Shown piece by piece: positions 8,732 to 17,639 of a stretch of 64,000 bases of DNA (position 1 is the first letter of the stretch; each line of letters opens with the position of its first letter). Both the position numbers and the translations under genes were made by a program. Under the pieces are notes generated by a model. The model did no database searches and was not told the origin of the DNA. It saw nothing but the letters and a program-made list of their open reading frames with translations. This DNA is from Paucimonas sp. (GTDB lineage Bacteria > Pseudomonadota > Gammaproteobacteria > Pseudomonadales > Pseudomonadaceae). The DNA lies in NCBI GenBank assembly GCA_031253995.1, contig JAIRVG010000065.1, forward strand, positions 1 to 64,000, read 5' to 3'.

Positions 8732-9457
8732 GTGACCACCGCCGGTAAATCGATCCTGATGGTCGACGACGACCAGGAAATCCGTGAACTGCTGCAGACC
8801 TACCTGAGCCGCTCGGGTTTTCAGGTGCATGCCGAGGCCGATGGCAGGGGCTTTCGCCAGGCGCTGGAGTCCGTACCCTGTGACCTGGCGATTCTCGATG
8901 TGATGCTGCCTGACGAGGATGGCTTCAGCCTGTGTCGCTGGGTGCGCCAGCACCCGCGTCTGGCGCGGGTGCCGATCATCATGCTGACCGCCAGCTCCGA
9001 CGAGACCGACCGGGTCATTGGTCTGGAACTGGGCGCCGACGACTACCTGGGCAAACCGTTCAGCCCCCGTGAGTTGCAAGCGCGGATCAAAGCGTTGCTG
9101 CGCCGCGCCGAGTTCGGTCAGGCGGCACCCAGCCAGGCGGTGCTGGCCTTCGACGATTGGCGCCTGGATACCATCAGTCATCGCTTGTTCCATCGCGATG
9201 GCGAAGAGGTGATTCTCTCCGGCGCCGACTTCGCCCTGCTCAAGCTGTTTCTTGACCATCCGCAGCAGATCCTCGATCGCGACACCATCGGCAATGCCAC
9301 CCGAGGCCGTGAGCCGATGCCGCTGGACCGCATCGTCGACATGGCGGTCAGCCGCCTGCGCCAACGCCTGCGTGACACCGACAAACCACCACGGCTGATC
9401 CGCACTGTGCGTGGCAGTGGCTACCTGCTGGCGGCCCATGTCTGCCCTGCCTGCTGA
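8732..9457 (+). CDS. gltR: OmpR-family response regulator of glucose uptake
   Basis: A 241-residue response regulator with an N-terminal receiver and a C-terminal winged helix. Acidic pocket D12-D14, phosphoacceptor D56 (DLAILDVMLP) and K108 (LGKPF) are all present. The DNA-binding half includes DFALLKLFLDHPQQILDRDTI and the RTVRGSGYLL ending. GTG start at 8732 follows AGGAAGG. It precedes and overlaps the sensor kinase gene and sits directly upstream of gtsABCD. In P. putida and P. aeruginosa the orthologue (GltR/GltR-2) controls the glucose transporter and porin. Confidence 0.92.
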   Translation: MTTAGKSILMVDDDQEIRELLQTYLSRSGFQVHAEADGRGFRQALESVPCDLAILDVMLPDEDGFSLCRWVRQHPRLARVPIIMLTASSDETDRVIGLELGADDYLGKPFSPRELQARIKALLRRAEFGQAAPSQAVLAFDDWRLDTISHRLFHRDGEEVILSGADFALLKLFLDHPQQILDRDTIGNATRGREPMPLDRIVDMAVSRLRQRLRDTDKPPRLIRTVRGSGYLLAAHVCPAC

Positions 9458-10892
9458 GCGGCGCCGGCGCCTGCTGCCGCGCTCACTGCTCGGGCGCATG
9501 CTGTCGTTGACGTTGCTGGTGGTGCTGTTGGCCCAAGGGCTGTCGAGCCTGATCTGGGTCTCCCAGTTGCGCGCCAGCCAGCTCCAGGGCCTGCAGGCCA
9601 GTGCCCGCAGCCTGGCCCATTCGATGAGCGCCAGCGTCAGTTACTTCCGTTCGTTGCCGGTCGCCTATCGGCCCATGGTCCTGGACCAGTTGCGCAGCAT
9701 GGGCGGCACGCGGTTCTTCGTCTCGCTCAACGACAAGCCGCTGGACATGCCCATGCTGCCGATCACGCCACGCAAGCAGGCGGTGATCGACGTGTTCCAG
9801 TCGGTGCTGCACGAGCGGCTGGGGCCGCAGATGGAAATTTCCGTGGAATTCGTCAGCCCCCAGGAACTGCGCATTTTCAACAGCGGCTTGAAGCTCGACG
9901 AGCTGCCGCGCTCCTGGGCGCATTATTCCCTCACCCTGGAGCCGCTCAATCCGCCGGTGCTGGTCACCCAGATCCGCCTGGACGAAGGCGAGTGGCTGTA
10001 CATCGCCTCGCTGTTGCCGGAGCCCTATACGAGCCTTGAGGCCGAGCGTCTGCCGCGTCAGCAGATCGGCTTCATCGCGTTGACCACCGCCTTGTTGTTG
10101 CTGTTCATCGGCTTGCTCGTGCACTGGCAGAGCCGCCCGCTCAAGCGCCTGGCGCGGGCGGCGCGGGAGATGTCCCTGGGCGCCGATGTCGCGCCAGTCA
10201 CTGAAGGTGGGGGCAGCGAAGTGGCAGAAGTGGGGCGGGCCTTCAACAGCATGCGCGAGCGCATCAGTCGTTACCTGACTGAGCGCGCGCAGCTGTTCAG
10301 CGCCGTTTCCCATGACCTGCGCACGCCTATCACGCGTTTGCGCCTGCGGGTCGAACTGCTCGAGGACGAACAGCTACAGGCCAAGTTCAGTCGTGATCTG
10401 GACGAGCTCGAACTGCTGGTCAAAGGGGCATTGCAGTGTGTGAAGGACACCGACATCCACGAGAACATCGAGCCGGTGGACCTCAACCAGGTGCTGGAGA
10501 TACTCGCCGAGCCCTACTTGGGCGACGGCCGCATCACCCTCGAAGGCCGTGCCCTGGCGCCCTACGCGGGCAAGCCCCTGGCCCTGCGTCGGTGCATCGG
10601 TAACCTGATCGACAATGCCATCAAGTATGGCGAGCGGGCGCATCTGCGCATTCTCGACAGCGCCACGGGGTTTGTCCTGCAAGTGGATGACCAAGGGCCC
10701 GGGGTGCCGGAACAACGCCTGGAACAGGTGTTCGAGCCGCATTTTCGGCTGGCCGGTCAGCAGCAGGGCTATGGGCTGGGGCTAGGCATCGCGCGCAATA
10801 TCGCCCACAGCCATGGCGGAGAGGTCAGCTTGCTGAACCTGCGTCAGGGCGGCTTGCGGGTCACCTTGAGCCTGCCGCGCAGCATCGATTGA
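9438..10892 (+). CDS. gtrS: Sensor histidine kinase GtrS of glucose uptake
   Basis: A 484-residue inner-membrane sensor kinase if ATG at 9438 is used. This start overlaps gltR by 20 bp; a GTG at 9411 would add nine residues. A first membrane span lies near residues 18-40, followed by a periplasmic sensor region of about 150 residues. A second span (FIALTTALLLLFIGLLVHW) leads into HAMP, then the H-box FSAVSHDLRTPITRLRLR, the N-box NLIDNAIKYG and the G-boxes DDQGPGVP and GYGLGLGI. It is paired with GltR. In the P. aeruginosa orthologue the ligands are 2-ketogluconate and 6-phosphogluconate (family knowledge). Confidence 0.92.
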   Translation: MSALPAERRRRLLPRSLLGRMLSLTLLVVLLAQGLSSLIWVSQLRASQLQGLQASARSLAHSMSASVSYFRSLPVAYRPMVLDQLRSMGGTRFFVSLNDKPLDMPMLPITPRKQAVIDVFQSVLHERLGPQMEISVEFVSPQELRIFNSGLKLDELPRSWAHYSLTLEPLNPPVLVTQIRLDEGEWLYIASLLPEPYTSLEAERLPRQQIGFIALTTALLLLFIGLLVHWQSRPLKRLARAAREMSLGADVAPVTEGGGSEVAEVGRAFNSMRERISRYLTERAQLFSAVSHDLRTPITRLRLRVELLEDEQLQAKFSRDLDELELLVKGALQCVKDTDIHENIEPVDLNQVLEILAEPYLGDGRITLEGRALAPYAGKPLALRRCIGNLIDNAIKYGERAHLRILDSATGFVLQVDDQGPGVPEQRLEQVFEPHFRLAGQQQGYGLGLGIARNIAHSHGGEVSLLNLRQGGLRVTLSLPRSID

Positions 10893-10895
10893 GTG

Positions 10896-10923
10896 GCGAA
10901 TGTCACCGCTTGGTGACATTCGC
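10896..10923. promoter_or_regulatory. 12-bp inverted repeat between gtrS and gtsA
   Basis: GCGAATGTCACC and GGTGACATTCGC flank a GCTT tetraloop, starting 3 bp after the gtrS stop. There is no T-run, so it is not a classical terminator. It may be a GltR operator, or a hairpin separating regulator and transporter transcripts. The gtsA start is 104 bp further on. Confidence 0.6.
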
Positions 10924-11027
10924 GCATCCCTTCGTTACCTGGCGGCCTTTGCCGGCTGTTTAGACTCCAAGGCAAGCGCAAGCACCCATGACTTGCCTTC
11001 GCATAACAACAAGAAAGGTTCTCCACG

Positions 11028-12293
11028 ATGAATGCGATCACTCGCCTAGCCGCTGTCGTTTCCCTCGCCTCATTCATGCCGCTGACCGCCCTTGCTGCCG
11101 ATGCAAAGGGCTCCGTCGAAGTCCTGCATTGGTGGACCTCCGGCGGTGAGGCCGCCGCCGTCAACACCCTCAAGCAGCAGGTGGAAAAAGACGGTTTCAC
11201 CTGGAAGGACAATGCCGTGGCCGGTGGCGGCGGTGCTGCGGCCATGACCGTGCTCAAGAGCCGCGCCGTGGCGGGTAACCCACCTGCCGCCGCGCAGATC
11301 AAGGGCCCCGACATCCAGGAGTGGGGCGCTTTGGGCCTGCTCGCCGAACTCGACGAGGTGGCCAACGCCAACCAGTGGGACGCACTGCTGCCGGCCAAGC
11401 TCACGCACATCTGGAAGTACGATGACCATTATGTGGCCGTTCCGGTGAACATCCACCGGGTCAACTGGCTGTGGGTCAACCCAGTGGTGTTCGAGAAGGC
11501 GGGCGCCAAAGTGCCGCGTACGCTCGATGAGCTGTTCGTCGCCGCCGACAAGCTCAAGGCCGCAGGTTTTCAGCCACTGGCCCATGGTGGCCAGCCGTGG
11601 CAGGACAGCACGGTGTTCGAAAGCCTGGTCCTGAGCATCCTGGGCCCAGAGGGCTACCACAAGGCCTTCGTCGAGCTGGACGAGCAGACGCTCACCGGCG
11701 ACAAGATGGTCGAGACTTTCAAGACCTTGCAGCGCCTTGGCACCTATATGGACGCCAACCGCGCCGGCCGAGACTGGAACATCGCTGCCGCCGACGTCAT
11801 CAACGGCAAGGCCGGCATGCAGATCATGGGCGACTGGGCCAAGAGCGAATGGACCGCCGCCCACAAGGTGGCCGGCAAGGACTACCAGTGCGTGCCATTC
11901 CCCGGCACCCAGGGCAGCTTCACCTACAACATCGACTCCCTGGCGATGTTCAAGCTCAAGAACGAAAGCGACATCAAGGCCCAGAACGACCTGGCCAAGG
12001 TCGCGTTGGAGCCGGCCTTCCAGACCGCCTTCAACCAGGCCAAGGGCTCGCTGCCGGTGCGCCAGGGCATGGACATGAGTGCGTTCGACGCCTGCACCCA
12101 GCAGTCGCAGAAGGACTTCCAGGAGGCCGAGAAAGGCCAGGGGCTGCAACCGAGCATGGCGCACAACATGGCCTCGTCACTGGCGGTGCAGGGGGCCATC
12201 TTCGATGTGGTCACCAACTTCCTCAACGACCCCAAGGCAGACCCTGCCAAGGCGGCCAAGCAGCTGGGCGCGGCGATCAAGGCCGCGCAGTAG
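11028..12293 (+). CDS. gtsA: Glucose/mannose ABC transporter, periplasmic binding protein
   Basis: A 421-residue family-1 solute-binding protein. A signal peptide ends at LTALAADAK (about residue 24). The mature part begins SVEVLHWWTSGGE, typical of sugar-binding proteins of this family. Mature length suits the CUT1 class. SD AAGAAAGG lies just upstream of ATG 11028. It captures glucose in the periplasm after OprB-mediated entry and delivers it to GtsBC. A REP-like hairpin separates it from gtsB, consistent with higher expression of the binding protein than of the membrane subunits. Confidence 0.94.
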   Translation: MNAITRLAAVVSLASFMPLTALAADAKGSVEVLHWWTSGGEAAAVNTLKQQVEKDGFTWKDNAVAGGGGAAAMTVLKSRAVAGNPPAAAQIKGPDIQEWGALGLLAELDEVANANQWDALLPAKLTHIWKYDDHYVAVPVNIHRVNWLWVNPVVFEKAGAKVPRTLDELFVAADKLKAAGFQPLAHGGQPWQDSTVFESLVLSILGPEGYHKAFVELDEQTLTGDKMVETFKTLQRLGTYMDANRAGRDWNIAAADVINGKAGMQIMGDWAKSEWTAAHKVAGKDYQCVPFPGTQGSFTYNIDSLAMFKLKNESDIKAQNDLAKVALEPAFQTAFNQAKGSLPVRQGMDMSAFDACTQQSQKDFQEAEKGQGLQPSMAHNMASSLAVQGAIFDVVTNFLNDPKADPAKAAKQLGAAIKAAQ

Positions 12294-12325
12294 CACCGCT
12301 GGCGGTCTCTCTGACCTTACTGGCC

Positions 12326-12357
12326 CCTGTGGAGGCGGATAAACCCGCTTCCACAGG
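12326..12357. repeat. REP-type hairpin between gtsA and gtsB
   Basis: CCTGTGGA (12326-12333) pairs with TCCACAGG (12350-12357), with GCGG/CCGC pairing inside. It has the core of the Pseudomonas REP family seen elsewhere in the window. Its place between a binding-protein gene and its permease genes suggests transcript stabilisation or partial termination. Confidence 0.65.
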
Positions 12358-12391
12358 ACTCGCGCTAGATGCATGTTCTTCGGTACTTCAC

Positions 12392-13300
12392 ATGAACACA
12401 GCAACCGCAACCCTGCGGGCCTCCCCCCTGGACGCCCTGCAACGCTGGCTCCCGAAACTGGTGCTGGCGCCTAGCATGCTGATTGTCCTGGTGGGCTTTT
12501 ACGGCTACATCCTCTGGACCTTCGTGCTCTCCTTCACCAACTCCAGCTTCATGCCCAGCTACAAATGGGCCGGGCTGAGCCAGTACGCCAAACTGCTGGC
12601 CAACGACCGCTGGTGGGTCGCCAGCAAGAACCTGCTGGTGTTCGGCGGCCTGTTCATCGCCATCAGCCTGGTGGTGGGGGTATTGCTGGCGGTGCTGCTC
12701 GACCAGCGCATCCGCCGCGAAGGCGTCATCCGCACGATCTACCTATACCCGATGGCGCTGTCGATGATCGTCACCGGCACCGCCTGGAAATGGCTGCTCA
12801 ACCCTGGCCTTGGCCTGGACAAACTGCTGCGCGACTGGGGCTGGGAAGGCTTTCGCTTCGACTGGCTGGTGGACCCGGACCGGGTGGTCTATTGCCTGGT
12901 GATCGCCGCGGTGTGGCAGGCCTCAGGCTTTGTCATGGCGTTGTTCCTGGCGGGCCTGCGTGGGGTCGACCCCTCGATCATCCGCGCCGCCCAGGTCGAT
13001 GGCGCGAGCCTGCCGAAGATCTACCTGCGCATCGTGCTGCCAAGCCTGCGGCCGGTGTTCTTCAGTGCCTTGATGATCCTTGCGCACATCGCCATCAAGA
13101 GCTTCGACCTGGTGGCTGCGATGACCGCTGGTGGCCCGGGCTACGCCTCCGACCTGCCGGCGATGTTCATGTACAACTTCACCTTCAGCCGTGGGCAGAT
13201 GGGCATGGGGTCGGCCAGCGCGATCCTCATGCTCGGCGCCATCCTGGCGATCCTGGTGCCCTACTTGTATTCGGAACTGAGGACCAAGCGCCATGACTAG
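12392..13300 (+). CDS. gtsB: Glucose ABC transporter permease GtsB
   Basis: A 302-residue inner-membrane permease of the MalF type. The first span is near residues 25-48 (LVLAPSMLIVLVGFYGYILW). The binding-protein-dependent permease signature AAQVDGASLPKIYLRIVLPSL, which contacts the ATPase, is near residues 205-225. The open frame extends far upstream, through gtsA in another frame, but ATG 12392 gives the family length. It overlaps gtsC by 8 bp. Confidence 0.93.
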   Translation: MNTATATLRASPLDALQRWLPKLVLAPSMLIVLVGFYGYILWTFVLSFTNSSFMPSYKWAGLSQYAKLLANDRWWVASKNLLVFGGLFIAISLVVGVLLAVLLDQRIRREGVIRTIYLYPMALSMIVTGTAWKWLLNPGLGLDKLLRDWGWEGFRFDWLVDPDRVVYCLVIAAVWQASGFVMALFLAGLRGVDPSIIRAAQVDGASLPKIYLRIVLPSLRPVFFSALMILAHIAIKSFDLVAAMTAGGPGYASDLPAMFMYNFTFSRGQMGMGSASAILMLGAILAILVPYLYSELRTKRHD

Positions 13301-14129
13301 TCCACGTTGGTTTGCCCCCAGCCGCCTGGCCATCCATGCCACGTTGCTGATCGCCTGTGCGCTGTACCTGATACCTCTGGTGGTGATGCTGCTGACCAGC
13401 TTCAAATCGCCGGAGGACATCCGCGCCGGCAACCTGCTGAGCTGGCCGGAAGTAGTCACCGGGATCGGCTGGATCAAGGCCTGGGACACGGTCGGTGGCT
13501 ATTTCTGGAACTCGGTGAAGATCACCATACCGGCCGTGCTCATCTCCACCCTGGTGGGCGCCTTGAACGGTTATGTGCTGTCGATGTGGCGCTTTAGAGG
13601 CTCACAGCTGTTCTTCGGCCTGTTGCTGTTCGGTTGCTTCCTGCCGTTCCAGACTGTGCTGCTGCCGGCCTCGTTCACCCTCGGCAAGCTGGGCCTGGCC
13701 AGCACCACCATGGGGCTGGTGCTGGTGCACATCGTGTATGGGCTGGCCTTTACCACGCTGTTCTTTCGCAACTACTACTGCAGCGTGCCCGAGGCCCTGG
13801 TGCGCGCGGCGCGGCTGGACGGGGCGGGGTTTTTCATCATCTTCGGGCGGATCCTGCTGCCGATGTCGGTGCCGATCATCATGGTCTGCCTGATCTGGCA
13901 GTTCACTCAGATCTGGAACGACTTTCTCTTCGGCGTGGTGTTCGCCAGCGGCGACGCCCAGCCTATCACCGTGGCCCTGAACAACCTGGTCAACACCAGC
14001 ACCGGGGTCAAGGAATACAACGTCGACATGGCGGCGGCGATGATCGCGGGGCTTCCGACCCTGCTGGTCTATGTGCTGGCCGGCAAATATTTCCTGCGCG
14101 GCCTGACTGCCGGCGCGGTCAAGGGGTGA
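13293..14129 (+). CDS. gtsC: Glucose ABC transporter permease GtsC
   Basis: A 278-residue permease of the MalG type, with about six membrane spans beginning at residues 11-33 (ATLLIACALYLIPLVVMLLTS). The ATPase-coupling loop AARLDGAGFFIIFGRILLPM is near residue 175. ATG 13293 overlaps the gtsB stop by 8 bp, and gtsD follows after 3 bp, so the three are translated together. It forms the channel with GtsB. Confidence 0.93.
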   Translation: MTSPRWFAPSRLAIHATLLIACALYLIPLVVMLLTSFKSPEDIRAGNLLSWPEVVTGIGWIKAWDTVGGYFWNSVKITIPAVLISTLVGALNGYVLSMWRFRGSQLFFGLLLFGCFLPFQTVLLPASFTLGKLGLASTTMGLVLVHIVYGLAFTTLFFRNYYCSVPEALVRAARLDGAGFFIIFGRILLPMSVPIIMVCLIWQFTQIWNDFLFGVVFASGDAQPITVALNNLVNTSTGVKEYNVDMAAAMIAGLPTLLVYVLAGKYFLRGLTAGAVKG

Positions 14130-14132
14130 CAC

Positions 14133-15281
14133 ATGGCACGGCTCGAACTTCGCAACGTCAACAAGCGCTACGGCAGCGGCCTGCCGGATACCCTCAAGGC
14201 CATCGATCTGGGCATCGAGTCCGGCGAGTTCCTGATCCTGGTCGGCCCCTCCGGGTGCGGCAAGTCGACCTTGATGAACTGCATCGCCGGGCTGGAGGAC
14301 ATCAGTGGCGGCGAAATCCTGGTCGATGGCGCCGACATCAGTGGCATGAGCCCCAAGGACAGGGACATTGCCATGGTATTTCAGTCCTATGCGCTGTACC
14401 CGACCATGAACGTGCGCGACAACATCGCTTTCGGCTTGAAGATTCGCAAGATGCCTCAGGCGGCGATCGACGAGGAGGTGGCGCGGGTGGCCAAGCTGCT
14501 GCAGATCGAGCATCTGCTAACGCGCAAGCCAGGCCAGCTTTCTGGCGGTCAGCAGCAGCGGGTGGCCATGGGCCGGGCCTTGGCGCGGCGGCCGAAGATC
14601 TACCTGTTCGACGAGCCGTTGTCGAACCTCGATGCCAAGCTGCGGGTGGAGATGCGCACCGAGATCAAACTGATGCACCAACGCTTGAAGACCACCACCG
14701 TGTACGTCACCCATGACCAGATCGAGGCCATGACCCTGGGTGACAAAGTGGCGGTGATGAAGGACGGCGTCATCCAGCAGTTCGGTACGCCCCAGCAGAT
14801 CTACAACGACCCGGCTAACCAGTTCGTCGCCAGCTTCATCGGCTCACCGCCAATGAACTTCATTCCAGCGCGCCTGACGAAACAGCAAGGACGTCTGGTG
14901 GCGTTGCTCGACAGTGGGCAGGCCCGTTGCGAGCTACCTGTGGCTGGCCTGTCGGATGAGCTTGAAGGGGGCGAGGTGCTGCTGGGCATTCGCCCCGAGC
15001 AGATTGGCGTGGGAGAGGGCGATGGCGTGCATGGCATTCGCGCCGAGGTGCAGGTGACTGAGCCCACCGGGCCTGACTTATTGGTGTTCGTCACCCTCAA
15101 TCAGGTCAAGGTGTGCTGCCGTTTGGCGCCGGATGTCGCCTGCCGTGTGGGGGACAGTCTGAACCTGCAGTTCGACCCCGCGCGGGTGCTGCTGTTCGAC
15201 GCCGCCAGTGGCGAGCGCCTGGGGCAGGTCGCGCCCGAGCAGATCGCCACAGGCACTGTTGCGCGTTTCAAAGGGCGCTGA
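14133..15281 (+). CDS. gtsD: Glucose ABC transporter ATP-binding protein GtsD
   Basis: A 382-residue MalK/UgpC-type ATPase. Walker A is GPSGCGKST near residues 38-46, the signature is LSGGQQQRVAMGRAL near 136, Walker B is IYLFDEPLSNLD near 156 and the switch His is in YVTHDQ. The C-terminal 140 residues form the MalK regulatory/OB region (IGSPPMNFIPA). It energises uptake through GtsBC. Confidence 0.94.
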   Translation: MARLELRNVNKRYGSGLPDTLKAIDLGIESGEFLILVGPSGCGKSTLMNCIAGLEDISGGEILVDGADISGMSPKDRDIAMVFQSYALYPTMNVRDNIAFGLKIRKMPQAAIDEEVARVAKLLQIEHLLTRKPGQLSGGQQQRVAMGRALARRPKIYLFDEPLSNLDAKLRVEMRTEIKLMHQRLKTTTVYVTHDQIEAMTLGDKVAVMKDGVIQQFGTPQQIYNDPANQFVASFIGSPPMNFIPARLTKQQGRLVALLDSGQARCELPVAGLSDELEGGEVLLGIRPEQIGVGEGDGVHGIRAEVQVTEPTGPDLLVFVTLNQVKVCCRLAPDVACRVGDSLNLQFDPARVLLFDAASGERLGQVAPEQIATGTVARFKGR

Positions 15282-15323
15282 GTCGTCTAAACCATCAATA
15301 ACAAGAAAAGTGAGGAACAAGGG

Positions 15324-16667
15324 ATGGACCATCGCAAACGCATCAGGACGCTGGGCTCGCTGGCGGTGCTGACCTTTGTCGGCAGTGGTGGGGCACACGC
15401 GGCCGAGGCCTTCTCGGCGGATTCGAAGTGGATGACCGGCGATTGGGGCGGTACCCGCACCGAGCTGCTGGAAAAAGGCTACGACTTCACCCTCGACTAT
15501 GTCGGCGAGGTGGCCGGGAACCTGCACGGCGGCTACAACGACGACAAGACCGCCCGCTACAGCGACCAGTTCGCCCTGGGCGCACATCTGGACCTTGAGA
15601 AGATCCTGGGCTGGCATGACGCCGAGTTCAAGCTGGCCATCACCGAGCGCAGCGGCCGTAACTTGTCCAACGACCGCATCAGCGACCCACGCGCTGGGCA
15701 GTTGAGCTCGGTTCAGGAGGTCTGGGGGCGGGGCCAGACCTGGCGCTTGACCCAGATGTGGATCAAGCAGAAGTACTTCGATGGCGCCCTGGACGTGAAA
15801 TTCGGCCGCTTCGGCGAAGGAGAGGACTTCAACAGCTTCCCGTGCGACTTCCAGAACCTGGCCTTCTGCGGCTCCCAGGTGGGCAACTGGGTCGGTGGCA
15901 TCTGGTACAACTGGCCGGTCAGCCAATGGGCGCTGCGGGTCAAGTACAACATCAACCCGGAATTCTTCGTGCAGGTAGGGGCCTTCGAACAGAATCCGTC
16001 GAACCTTGAGACCGGCAACGGCTTCAAGCTCAGCGGCAGCGGCACCAAGGGTGCGATCCTGCCGGTGGAGATGGTCTGGTCGCCCAAGGTCAACGGCCTG
16101 CCGGGCGAGTACCGGTTGGGCTACTACTACAGCACTGCCAACGCCGACGATGTCTATGAGGACGTCAACGGCCAACCCCAAGGCATCACCGGCAACGACT
16201 TCAAATCCCATTCCAGCAAGCACGGCTGGTGGGTCGTGGCCCAGCAGCAGGTGACGGCGCACAACGGTGACGTCAACCGGGGCCTGAGCCTGTTTGCCAA
16301 CTTCACCGTGCATGACAAGGCCACCAACGTCATCGACAACTACCAGCAAGTGGGCATGGTCTACAAAGGCCCCTTCGAGGCCCGGCCCAAGGACGACATT
16401 GGTTTTGGCATCGCGCGGATCCATGTCAATGACGACGTCAAGAAGCGCGCCGAGCAGCTCAACGCCGCCAGCGGCATCGACGACTACGATAATCCAGGCT
16501 TCGTGCCGCTGCAGCGCACCGAGTACAACGCCGAGCTCTACTATGGCTTTCATGTCACCAACTGGCTGACCGTGCGGCCCAACCTGCAGTACATCAAGAG
16601 TCCAGGCGCGGTGGATGAGGTCGACAACGCGCTGGTCGCGGGATTGAAGATTCAGTCGTCATTCTGA
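15324..16667 (+). CDS. oprB: Carbohydrate-selective porin OprB
   Basis: A 447-residue outer-membrane porin of the OprB family. The signal peptide ends around residue 26 (GGAHAAEAF). The mature protein begins with the family motif WMTGDWGGTRTELLEKGYDF and ends in Phe, as expected for a beta-barrel. It lies 42 bp after gtsD in the same direction with SD AGTGAGG, so it probably belongs to the gts transcript. It lets glucose cross the outer membrane to reach GtsA. Confidence 0.94.
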   Translation: MDHRKRIRTLGSLAVLTFVGSGGAHAAEAFSADSKWMTGDWGGTRTELLEKGYDFTLDYVGEVAGNLHGGYNDDKTARYSDQFALGAHLDLEKILGWHDAEFKLAITERSGRNLSNDRISDPRAGQLSSVQEVWGRGQTWRLTQMWIKQKYFDGALDVKFGRFGEGEDFNSFPCDFQNLAFCGSQVGNWVGGIWYNWPVSQWALRVKYNINPEFFVQVGAFEQNPSNLETGNGFKLSGSGTKGAILPVEMVWSPKVNGLPGEYRLGYYYSTANADDVYEDVNGQPQGITGNDFKSHSSKHGWWVVAQQQVTAHNGDVNRGLSLFANFTVHDKATNVIDNYQQVGMVYKGPFEARPKDDIGFGIARIHVNDDVKKRAEQLNAASGIDDYDNPGFVPLQRTEYNAELYYGFHVTNWLTVRPNLQYIKSPGAVDEVDNALVAGLKIQSSF

Positions 16668-16706
16668 GAAAAATTGTTGTAAATTTACGCCATCCATTCC
16701 CGGCCA

Positions 16707-16739
16707 CTTCATTTCCACTGGAACTCAGTGGAAATGAAG
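16707..16739. promoter_or_regulatory. Perfect 14-bp stem-loop between oprB and the epimerase gene
   Basis: CTTCATTTCCACTG (16707-16720) pairs perfectly with CAGTGGAAATGAAG (16726-16739) around a 5-base loop. No T-run follows. It lies 40 bp past the oprB stop and 45 bp before the next start. It may act as an mRNA stabiliser or attenuator between the two genes. Confidence 0.65.
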
Positions 16740-16784
16740 CTTGCGCCGAGACAGCGCTATCTCAAACAACAAGAGCTTGGAACC

Positions 16785-17639
16785 ATGCCCGAACATCCGC
16801 TACATCGCTTCTTTTGCGCGCAGAGGCCCCGGCCGACGTTCGAGTGGGAGCGTTATCAGCAGCGCGATGTGTTGATCATCGATCACCCCCGTTGTCAGGC
16901 GGTGTTCAGTCGCCAGGGCGCGCAACTGGTGCATTTCCAGCCTGCCGGTGAACGGCCTTGGTTGTGGTGCGCCGAACAGTGGCCGCTGGCCGGGGCGATC
17001 CGAGGTGGCGTACCGGTGTGCTGGCCTTGGTATGGGCGTCATCCCAGCGAAGACCTGTGGCCGTCCCATGGCTGGGCGCGCCTGCTCGACTGGAAGCTGG
17101 TCGAGAGCCAGGAGGACGAAGAGGGCGTGACCTTGACTTGGCGCCTGCAGCTGTGCGACTGGCAAGTGGACCTGCACGCGCGATTGGGCAGTGGCATGGA
17201 ACTGAGCCTGACCACCGAGCACCAAGACAGCGAACCGTGCCAGTTGAGCCATGCGCTGCTGGCCTATTGGCGTATCAGTGACGTCTCAGAGATAGCGCTG
17301 TCTGGGCTTGAGGACATCGAAGGCTACGACCGCCTCAATCGTCAGGCCTGCCGCGAAGACGGTGCGCTCAAGGTCAAGGGCGGCTGCCAGAAGGTCTACC
17401 CGGGTACGCCCCGGGTGCAGTTGCAGGATCCCGCCTGGGAGCGTGAGCTGTGCATCGACAGTGGCGATTCCGATGACACCGTGGTCTGGCACCCGGGCAA
17501 GCGCCCGTTGGTGGGTGTCAGCGGGCGGGAGTGTCAGCGGTTCGTCTGCGTCGAGATCGCCAGTGGCAGTGGCGAGGGCCTGAGCCTGGCGCCGGGGCAA
17601 CAGGCTCATCTGAGCCTGCAGGCGCACCGGCTCAGTTGA
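16785..17639 (+). CDS. D-hexose-6-phosphate mutarotase-like protein (aldose 1-epimerase superfamily)
   Basis: A 284-residue YeaD-type galactose-mutarotase-fold protein that probably interconverts anomers of glucose-6-phosphate. Family motifs are GGVPVCWPWYGRH near residue 75, PSHGWARLLDW near 93 and the late VVWHPG. The ATG at 16785 is preferred: the frame is open from a GTG at 16728, but that start lies in the arm of the upstream stem-loop. Its stop overlaps the convergent hexR stop by 8 bp. Placement in the glucose cluster supports a role supplying the anomer used by Zwf. Confidence 0.85.
   Translation: MPEHPLHRFFCAQRPRPTFEWERYQQRDVLIIDHPRCQAVFSRQGAQLVHFQPAGERPWLWCAEQWPLAGAIRGGVPVCWPWYGRHPSEDLWPSHGWARLLDWKLVESQEDEEGVTLTWRLQLCDWQVDLHARLGSGMELSLTTEHQDSEPCQLSHALLAYWRISDVSEIALSGLEDIEGYDRLNRQACREDGALKVKGGCQKVYPGTPRVQLQDPAWERELCIDSGDSDDTVVWHPGKRPLVGVSGRECQRFVCVEIASGSGEGLSLAPGQQAHLSLQAHRLS

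Noticed and set aside
11597..12391. Long upstream extension of gtsB through gtsA
   Set aside because: It overlaps gtsA in another frame and has no signal; ATG 12392 gives the family length.
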